From positions 1 to 39,716 of the IMG/VR virus record IMGVR_UViG_3300037507_000911: a stretch of 39,716 nt of DNA; one strand, given 5' to 3'. This DNA comes from a virus. The position numbers and the translations under genes are program-made. This document shows, in pieces, positions 8,460 to 15,900 of this stretch; position 1 is the first letter of the stretch, and each line of letters begins with the position of its first letter. The notes under the pieces were generated by a model. It did not search any database and was not told where the DNA came from. It was given only the letters and a program-made list of their open reading frames with translations.

Positions 8460-8505
8460 AAACGAAAGCCCCCCACCTCCCGTACTAGGGGAAATGAGGG
8501 GCTTT
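8459..8505 (-). terminator. Intrinsic terminator after the capsid gene
   Basis: An inverted repeat AAAGCCCC / GGGGCTTT (8498-8505 with 8465-8472) with a short inner CCC/GGG pairing, followed on the minus strand by CGTTTTG. It lies 40 bp after the capsid stop codon. Stopping transcription here would separate the very highly expressed capsid from the tail genes. Confidence 0.75.
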
Positions 8506-8547
8506 TGTCTCAACCTTCAGCCATGTAGTTGGCTGCTTGGTTAGTTA

Positions 8548-9513
8548 TTAGTTAGCACCAATGCTTGATGCTGACTCAATGCGGCGTAGCGATGCTTCGC
8601 GGAAGCGACCATAGCCACCCAACCAGTACCAACCCAATGGCTGCAAGCGCATGAGGAGGTCGGTTACGTTGCCACGGACAATCTTCGGTACTGCACCGTT
8701 TCCGTCTTGTACGCTGTACGCCTTTGCAAGAGCCTGACGACCCATGATGTGTGTGCAATACGCATCGATTGAACCAGTTGTGCTGGTACCGTTCGAAGCG
8801 TTCGTGAACACCTTGGCGCGAGGGGTTTCAATGAAACGAACCGACTCAAACAAGCCGATTTCTCCGTTGTAGATACCCTCTGGGTTGACGTAGTTAGCTG
8901 GCGTGCGCCATGCTGCTGCGTCAGTTGCCGAACGGAAGTCGTACGAAACGTCTGGGTGGATAAAGCCGATGTATGAACCGTTGAAGGTCGCTACGTTTGC
9001 ACCACGCAACTGTGCGACGGTCCTACGAACATCGTCAGCGGCGAGTACGTCGTCTGCTGAGATTGACTCACGGCTTGTTGGTGTGCTTGAACCACCAGTT
9101 CCGTAAATAACGTTGGTTCCGCCAGCAAGAACTTCACGGACAACCTGGTCGATTGAATCGCCTGCGTTGTATCCGATGATGTTTGCTGCAGCTGAGTCAA
9201 CATCCAAGAACGCTGTTCCACGCAACTTGGCGGTGGTTACTACTGCGTTACCGTATTCGTTAAGAGTTACGGTTACTTGGCTGTCGGACAATGCTGTTGG
9301 GGTTACGTCGGTAACTTCGTTCAACGTTGACGTTGCTGCTGCAATGTCGCTGAAGATGGTGAATGTTACGCCCGTACCTGGCATTGCCTGCTGTACTGGT
9401 TGTACGTCTGCTGCCTGGTCGAAGAGGAGTTCTGAACGAAGGGCGAAGTACGCCAAACGGTCAAACGCTACCTGGTCTACGGACAGTGACGAGGTTGTTG
9501 TTTCGCCTGCCAT
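8548..9513 (-). CDS. Major capsid protein, N4-gp56-like family (321 aa)
   Basis: A 321-aa HK97-fold type capsid protein. Seen: an N-terminal arm with LRSELLFDQAADVQPVQQAM, a beta-rich E-loop region (VTLNEYGNAVVTTAKLRG), and FIHPDVSYDFRSATDAAAW followed by GEIGLFESVRFIETPRAK, all typical of the N4-gp56 family of capsid proteins. It follows the scaffold gene, has a strong AAAGGAAA ribosome binding site and is followed by a terminator. Length suits the family. No separate decoration protein was identified. Confidence 0.93.
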   Translation of the reverse strand: MAGETTTSSLSVDQVAFDRLAYFALRSELLFDQAADVQPVQQAMPGTGVTFTIFSDIAAATSTLNEVTDVTPTALSDSQVTVTLNEYGNAVVTTAKLRGTAFLDVDSAAANIIGYNAGDSIDQVVREVLAGGTNVIYGTGGSSTPTSRESISADDVLAADDVRRTVAQLRGANVATFNGSYIGFIHPDVSYDFRSATDAAAWRTPANYVNPEGIYNGEIGLFESVRFIETPRAKVFTNASNGTSTTGSIDAYCTHIMGRQALAKAYSVQDGNGAVPKIVRGNVTDLLMRLQPLGWYWLGGYGRFREASLRRIESASSIGAN

Positions 9514-9539
9514 TTTAATTTTTCCTTTGGTTTAGAGGT

Positions 9540-9989
9540 TTATGAATTTCCTAATGCTATTCGTGCCTCTGCCAAAATTGAATCTACTTCTTGTGGACTT
9601 CGCGCGTCTTGTAGTCTGCGGTTCCAGTCGATTGGTGGTTGAGCGGTTTGTGAACCTGCAGCAATTTTTGCTGTTCGGTTCCAAGCTTGTGCTTCTTCCA
9701 TTAACGGACTTGGTTCTGGGGGACTAATCAATTGTGCTTCCACTGCAGCTTGTCTGATGGACTCTGGGGAAAGTTCACCGTCATAACCTTTAACGAAATA
9801 CTTTGACGCTGGTGCAGTCAGGTCGATGCCTGCTTTCACAAACGCTAGTTCTCGTTTGGCGATGTCGGCTTCCGCAAGAAGTTTTTTGGCTTCTGCGTTT
9901 TCCTTTTCCAGTTGACGCATCCTTGCCCTAACAGGGTTTCGGTTGTCGTCCATTTGGTCTTCGCTGTCGTAGTTGTCAATATCTGACAT
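9540..9989 (-). CDS. Capsid scaffold protein (149 aa)
   Basis: An acidic, highly helical protein. Residues 1-20 are Asp/Glu-rich, followed by a charged coiled-coil (RARMRQLEKENAEAKKLLAE) and a Pro-rich linker, with a short helical C-terminus that would contact the capsid. This is the usual build of a phage scaffold, and it is encoded directly before the capsid gene. ATG 9989 has a good AAGGAG site; the longer frame starting at 10052 does not look real. Confidence 0.85.
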   Translation of the reverse strand: MSDIDNYDSEDQMDDNRNPVRARMRQLEKENAEAKKLLAEADIAKRELAFVKAGIDLTAPASKYFVKGYDGELSPESIRQAAVEAQLISPPEPSPLMEEAQAWNRTAKIAAGSQTAQPPIDWNRRLQDARSPQEVDSILAEARIALGNS

Positions 9990-10048
9990 ATGGCACTCTC
10001 CTTTTGCCCACATCACTCTGGAGGGTAGTGATGGCTGCTGTTGATTTG

Positions 10049-10086
10049 TCACCCCATATTGCTCCGCACGGTTCGGGGGTTGCCCG
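10049..10086 (-). promoter_or_regulatory. Hairpin in the leader of the scaffold-capsid unit
   Basis: Minus strand CACGG and CCGTG can pair over a 12-nt C-rich loop (within about 10066-10087). It lies between the candidate promoter at 10101 and the scaffold start, so it would be a 5' leader element, possibly stabilising the mRNA or attenuating read-through. Confidence 0.35.
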
Positions 10087-10100
10087 TGAAGGTATTACGA

Positions 10101-10109
10101 ACTATAACA
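10101..10109 (-). promoter_or_regulatory. Candidate promoter for scaffold and capsid
   Basis: The minus strand reads TGTTATAGT, an extended -10 (TG-n-TATAGT). The -35 is weak. It lies directly after the stop of the 382-aa gene, in a 122-bp gap before the scaffold start. With the terminator at 8465-8505 it defines a separate capsid transcription unit. Confidence 0.45.
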
Positions 10110-10111
10110 CA

Positions 10112-11260
10112 TTACATTCCGACTGTGGTGAGTCCTGTCTGTTGTCCACCTTGTCCTGTGAAGCTGCCACCTGTTTCGAATGCTGCGGTGCGTCCGCGTC
10201 GGCGGCGTGCGATTCGTTGTGCGGCGGCTTGGTCGTTGGTGAGTGTGCCTGCAACGATTTGTTCTTGGGTGAGTGCTTGTTCGCCCATCAGGTTGGAACG
10301 GAATAGTTGTTCTTGTTGTCCGATTTGAGCGAAGCCTTGTTGGGCTTGTTCGGCGGTGACACCTTGTTTGGCTAACTGTTCTGCTTGTGCGGTTGTGATT
10401 TGCATGCCGCCTTGGGTTACGCCTGCTGCGGAGATTTGTGCGGCGCGGGCTTTGCGTTCTATTTCTTGACCTGATTTTGTTGGGTCTAGGAAGTAGGCGG
10501 CAATGTCACCGTCTGTTAGGTCGGGGACCATTCGTTTGAGTTGGCTGACGACTTCTGGGCTGGCTTGGGTTACTGCGTTATACCCTTGTTGTATTCTTTG
10601 GGCTAGTTCGACTGGGGAGATGTCGTTGGCGATGAAGTTGGCGAAAGCTTCTTGGGTGTCGTAGAAGCCTTTTGGCATGCCAAGGTTCTTCAGGTTTGTT
10701 TTGTATGACATTTCCTGGTTGATGTACTCAGCTTCAGAAAGCTCAGGCAAACCTTTAGACACACGGGTGGCGTTACCTTTAAACCGTTCCTTGTAGATGG
10801 GTGTTTCACGGATAGAACCAAACAATGCGTCAGCGTTACGCACCAATGTGGTGTCAGCCATGACAGCTTGGTTCAGGGTATCGAACAGTCCTTCGAGACC
10901 ATAACGTCGAAGCACGGCTTTGAGTTCATCGGCAGCAGCGTTGCCAACTGGCAGCACCGTAGGCGTGGATGGAGTAACAGGGTTGTAAACCATTGTTGGA
11001 ATTGACGGACCAGTCGGTGCCTCGTTGCTTGGCGTAACTGGCGTAGCACCGAAATCTGGAAGTGTCGTAGCAACATCCTGTGGTGGGCGTTGAGCCAACT
11101 GAACTTTAGCTGTAATTTGCTTACGACCTTCAGGAGTAGCAGATAGTTCAGCGAAACGAGCATTAAGGGCAGCAGTATCAACAGGCTTACCAGCAGCTTG
11201 AAGTTCAGCGGTGCGCTGTTGAATAAATAATTCTTGGCGTTCTTGTTTAGTCAAAGCCAT
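10112..11260 (-). CDS. Probable internal virion protein (382 aa)
   Basis: A hydrophilic helical protein. It has a Pro/Thr-rich linker (about 58-105), a helical core (about 108-290), a Gln-rich region (about 290-345) and a basic RIARRRRGR patch before a Gly-rich tail. No enzyme motif. It lies in the block between portal and capsid where short-tailed phages encode internal or ejection proteins, and is followed by the separate scaffold-capsid unit. AAAGG lies 9 nt before the ATG. The virion role is inferred from position. Confidence 0.6.
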   Translation of the reverse strand: MALTKQERQELFIQQRTAELQAAGKPVDTAALNARFAELSATPEGRKQITAKVQLAQRPPQDVATTLPDFGATPVTPSNEAPTGPSIPTMVYNPVTPSTPTVLPVGNAAADELKAVLRRYGLEGLFDTLNQAVMADTTLVRNADALFGSIRETPIYKERFKGNATRVSKGLPELSEAEYINQEMSYKTNLKNLGMPKGFYDTQEAFANFIANDISPVELAQRIQQGYNAVTQASPEVVSQLKRMVPDLTDGDIAAYFLDPTKSGQEIERKARAAQISAAGVTQGGMQITTAQAEQLAKQGVTAEQAQQGFAQIGQQEQLFRSNLMGEQALTQEQIVAGTLTNDQAAAQRIARRRRGRTAAFETGGSFTGQGGQQTGLTTVGM

Positions 11261-11265
11261 AATGG

Positions 11266-12198
11266 TTAACCTTTCACTGCTCCGAAACCTCTAGTAATAG
11301 TAGAAGCCACATCACGATACAACGTCTTAGCCTCATCAGTTGACTGCCATTCAGGCAACGTACGCAGGAACTTGCCCCACTCCGTCACATTCATCAGGCG
11401 AGTCTCATTCGTGTTCGGGTCCTGGTATGACAACAAACGCCCCCACTTGTTCGCATCCGTGAAGTCAATCGTGTACGGGTCAATGCCAAGAGTGCTTGCA
11501 GCGACAGCACGATAGGTTGCCGTAGCTTGTGCGACGGTACGACCAGCGTCCAACTGTCCTTTCAACGCAGGGTACAAGTTCTCCGCGTCACGCCGCATCA
11601 TCTCCTTAACCTGTTCAGGGGTCATGGTCTTCATGATGAGGTTCTGGGAATATGCGTTGATGGTTGCGTCATCGAGTTTGATGCCGTAGTCGATAGCGTA
11701 TTGGCGAACCGTTGCAGCGTCTAAACCTTTTGTGGTTGCTTCGCCTGCTACACCGCCAGGGGTTCTACCTGTTTTGGCTACTTCTGCACCAACATAACGG
11801 GCTGTTTCGTTAGTATCCCAACCGTATTTAATAGCTTGTGTGGCAAGGTTTTTTAACGCAACAGGGTCTAGTGAGTAGCCTTGTTTGCCAATATAGGTTT
11901 CAAGTTCAAACTGTTTAGCGTTGATGTCATTGGCAAGGGTGGTTGGGTCTGTGGTTTGCTTGTCAAGGTAGGCACGTTCTTTAGCGTCTTTTGTTTTCGA
12001 CCATTGGGTGGATTGAACAGCGTTAAGGAAACGTGGGGTAAGCCACTTCTCTCTTACGGCTTGGTCAATGATTGCTTGCAATTCAGGCACGGATTGGTAT
12101 AGGTCTGCGACCCAACCGTATTGTTCTTTGGCGTACTGTATCCATGCTGGTGTGCCTTTTGCTGGCATTTTAGGTTCTGTTGGTGGTGTAGTTGCCAT
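11266..12198 (-). CDS. Probable internal virion protein (310 aa)
   Basis: Helical, Ala/Thr-rich protein. Seen: GTPAWIQYAKEQYGWVADLY near the N-terminus and several short repeats of helix-turn type (for example GLDAATVRQYAIDYGIKLDD). ATG at 12198, 6 nt after AAGGA, is preferred over an ATG six codons upstream, which would overlap the preceding gene. Two nucleotides separate it from the stop of the 247-aa gene. Function not recognised; likely a virion or ejection protein. Confidence 0.6.
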   Translation of the reverse strand: MATTPPTEPKMPAKGTPAWIQYAKEQYGWVADLYQSVPELQAIIDQAVREKWLTPRFLNAVQSTQWSKTKDAKERAYLDKQTTDPTTLANDINAKQFELETYIGKQGYSLDPVALKNLATQAIKYGWDTNETARYVGAEVAKTGRTPGGVAGEATTKGLDAATVRQYAIDYGIKLDDATINAYSQNLIMKTMTPEQVKEMMRRDAENLYPALKGQLDAGRTVAQATATYRAVAASTLGIDPYTIDFTDANKWGRLLSYQDPNTNETRLMNVTEWGKFLRTLPEWQSTDEAKTLYRDVASTITRGFGAVKG

Positions 12199-12200
12199 GA

Positions 12201-12944
12201 TTATCCTTGCATCCATTTAGATAGTGCGCCCATATAGTTCATATAGTCGTATGATTCGGCTTCAACTGGTGCCATTTTTTCTGCTTGTGTTTCAGCAAAT
12301 ACTTCTGCGTTGGGTGGTTGTGTGACAATTCCACCGCCTGCAGCCGCACGTTGGTAATTCATATCTAATTGGTTAAATGAATTGACCAGTTTATTCATTT
12401 CTTGCTCAGACAAAGTGCGACCTAGGGCTGATTGTGCGCCACCCTCAAATGCTTTCTTCAAAGTATCTGGGTCATTCAGACGGTAGGTGGGAATAGACCC
12501 TACGTTGCCAGAAATCACTGGGTTTTTAGATAGATACACCAAGCTTTCGTCTAACGATTTACCAGCAATAGGGCTATTGGCACCTTGGTTTATAATGTTG
12601 ATTGCTGTTAAAGCTTTCAAAAAAGCGGATTGAAGCTTAGTATCCATAGGGTTTCCCACCGACATTGGGCGAAATCCAGGTACAGCTTTCATCAACAAAT
12701 CGTTGTATCGAATCAAATCCGTTTTAGTTGATTTGAAAATGATGTTGATGTCTTCTGCAATGTACACCTTCGGCGCATCTGGTGTCCCAAAGTCGGTTGG
12801 AATTTGATAACCTGTTTTGACTTTTCCAAGTGGGACTTTCGAAGAGTCGATTGTTAGAACCGCATCCCCAGTGTCAACATCAGAAGGGAACTCTGTGCTG
12901 TTGCCGCTATTAGGGTCTGTTAAATCTCTTGGTCGCATGCTCAT
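12201..12944 (-). CDS. Probable virion protein (247 aa)
   Basis: A 247-aa protein with a disordered N-terminus (to about residue 45), a mixed central part and a Gln/Ala-rich, probably helical C-terminus ending in YMNYMGALSKWMQG. No motif recognised. It lies between the giant virion protein and two further probable ejection proteins, separated from each by 2 nt, so it belongs to that operon. Confidence 0.55.
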   Translation of the reverse strand: MSMRPRDLTDPNSGNSTEFPSDVDTGDAVLTIDSSKVPLGKVKTGYQIPTDFGTPDAPKVYIAEDINIIFKSTKTDLIRYNDLLMKAVPGFRPMSVGNPMDTKLQSAFLKALTAINIINQGANSPIAGKSLDESLVYLSKNPVISGNVGSIPTYRLNDPDTLKKAFEGGAQSALGRTLSEQEMNKLVNSFNQLDMNYQRAAAGGGIVTQPPNAEVFAETQAEKMAPVEAESYDYMNYMGALSKWMQG

Positions 12945-12946
12945 TG

Positions 12947-15900
12947 TTATTGTCCAATTTCTGGTGGGTCGAACTCTCTAGATAATACCTTTTCCCACAT
13001 TGGGGCAAAATCTGGGTACTTCTCAACAAGAGCTTCGCCCATTTGAGTAAGTTTTGCGCGGAACCCAGCAGATTCCTGTTTTTTCTTCCAGGCTTCGTTA
13101 GCCAAAGCAGGATTCAATTCTAATACTTTAGCTACGTTGCGGGTGCGATAATCCCAATACTGTTTCAAAGCTTCACCAGCTGGCAATGATGTGACTTTAG
13201 AGTCATTAACCATTTGTTCAATCTGAATCAGTTGCTTCTTTAGCCTGTCCTCTGATTCACCAGCGGAAACACTGACATCCCAGAAAGGATACTTAGTTTT
13301 AAGTTCCTCAGATAATGCACGCATTTCCGAAGAATAAGTGTTTGAACGTTTTGTTTGCGCTGGGGTCAAACCTTGCTTCAGACCGATAGCGACCAACGCA
13401 TCTTGTCTAGCGTAATACTGCGTGTCGGCTACCGAACCCAAAGCCTCTTCAATTCGTGGTCCTATTTCTTTTGCTTTTGACCAACCACGGTTGTTGAATT
13501 CAATGAAAGCTTTCGGGTCATACGGCTCGTTTTGTGGACCTAAATAACCAGCAACAAGCTCATACTTGTCAACCAAGCCAGAGTTATTAGACAACCAATC
13601 AATGTATGCCTTTGACGGGCTTAGACCAGGGAAACGTTGTGTCCCACCAGCAAGCAAAATCCATACACCGTCACCATATTTTTGGAACAGTTTGATAGTT
13701 GCTTCGTTTGAATCCCTGCCAGCGTCTTGTGCTTCTTTTATCATTGCGCTGTATTCGTCAAGCACAGCACCCGTAGTGATGTTCCCTGACTTTGTTTCCA
13801 TGAAGAACTTGGTGTATGAAGCTGCAGGCAAAAAGATTTTCATAAATGATTTCAGACCAAGCAAGTAGTCTGTTTTATTTGTGACATCTTCTTCAAGGTT
13901 CGCACGTTGTTCGGTGGTAATTGGTAAGCCATTTCGGTTAGTGGCAATGTTGTTTAGGACAGCGTTAAATGTGGTTGAGCGGATAGAGTCGTTTCCTTCA
14001 GTAGCAAACATTTCTTGAAGGTTGTTAAACAAGTCAATCTTTTGTCCGCCAGCTACCTGTGATGTTCCTGCACCGACAAGACCTTGAAGCCAGATTGGGG
14101 CGATATAGTCGGCAAGTTTTGAACGCATTTGAGGGTCGCCAAAAGGGTTGAACAGGCTTCTTACAGCAAGGAACGGTTCTTGTTTTGGTATGAACGAGTC
14201 AGCAATGATTGCTCCCACACCAAAGAACCCTGGCACACCGTTGCCCATCAACGTCCAGTTTTTTAGTTTGATTCGTTCTTCACCATTCAAACCAAGCATG
14301 CTGTAAAGTTCGCGCGTAAATGGCAACGCAACTGCTTGCTCACCAGTGTCTTCGTCTTTGAAAACTATTCCGCGTCCTGGTTGACCGCCAGCCCATTCAG
14401 GTATTTCAGCATTTTGTGTTCCTTCGTTAAGTACACGCGCGCGTTCAAGCATCGATGGGTTTTCCGCCATCAGTCTTCCCCATACCGACCATTGTTCTTT
14501 CCATGCGTCAAAGAAGGCAAATAGCAATGAGTGGCGTGAACCAAAATATGTTTTGTTTTCACCGCTGTATAGCAAGCTGTCCATTCTTTGGTTGCCGTAC
14601 ATTTCTCCAAGTATTTCAACTTGTTTGCGCGTTGCGGTTCCAGCAGCCTGTGGGATTTGTGCTTTAACAGAGTCGGTCATCCATACTGGCATGTCGCTTT
14701 TTTCTAAAGCTGCAGCCATTTTTGCTGCCTCTTGCGGGTCCATAGCTGGAATTAATTCAACGATGCGCTGCCATTTAGCGTAATCCTTAAGAGGGTTGCG
14801 AGCATATTTTGCTGAAGCATCTCGATACAAACTAAATCCGCGTGTCAACAACCGTTCTTTGCGGTTAATATTTTCAACCAATTCAGATGGGGCAAATGGG
14901 GCTATATCAAATACTTCATCAGGGTTTGTAAGCAAATTGTTTTTTACCCAGTTCCGCAAAGACTCTGTAGCTTCAAAAACATTTACTGTTGTATTTGTCC
15001 TGATTTTCCAACCATCCATAGCCGAAACTGGTTCAGTCCCAAGTTTGCCAGTTGCCACAACGCCAATCGCTACAGCATCGCCTTGTGTGCGTTGCATAAT
15101 GTCAGCCATAGTTGTTACAACCCAAGCGGTATTTCCTTCGATGCTTGTCAATGGTGCCGTAGAACTCATTGCTCCAGCACCTTGACTTCTTATGGCTTTT
15201 TCATATATTTGGTCAAACATTTCACGCAGGTCGCCAGACAAGAAACGCTGTGGCAAACGCATAACTTCTGTGCCACCTCCAGCAAGCATCGCTTTTGCTA
15301 CTTCACGATATTCTGGGCTTTCTGACATATGCACCAGGTCGCGGGCTGTACCAATAACCCACTTTTGGCTTTCATCTCCATCCACTTGGACAAAGCGCGT
15401 TCCATCTTCTTGAACCAAAACATTACGTTTAACGGCTTTTGGTTGACGGCGTTCATAGTTTTGTGTCTGAGGAAGTTTGCGTTCATCTGCCATCAAACCC
15501 TGCGAAATTTCTGTTAGCTTTCGTCCAGTACCAGGCAAAGATTCGTCTATGCGAAGCTCATATAGTTTAATTTGGTCAAGGATTTCTTTTTTAGTACCAA
15601 ATTGTTTGGTGATTCCATCAAGCAAATCTTGAAACATTTGTACGCCAGTAGCGTCGCCTTGTGCTTTTGCAATCATTAAACTTGCGCGCAATGAATCTAT
15701 TTGTTCTAAAACTGGGTGGAGTTTTGCAACTTCTTTTCCATTGCGAATTGCAACACCAGCTGTGTTGTAGTTGAGATGCCCCATTGCACCCATGGCTTTC
15801 AATGAATGGACACTTAAACCTTCGCTAACAGCAATACGCAACAATTCGTCTGGGAGGATTCGTGTAACCATTCTGATTGGGAGTGGCGCACCAAGAGCAA

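Noticed and set aside
9990-10052. N-terminal extension of the scaffold protein
   Set aside because: The ATG at 9989 has a good ribosome site, and the extension contains non-acidic, unrelated residues.
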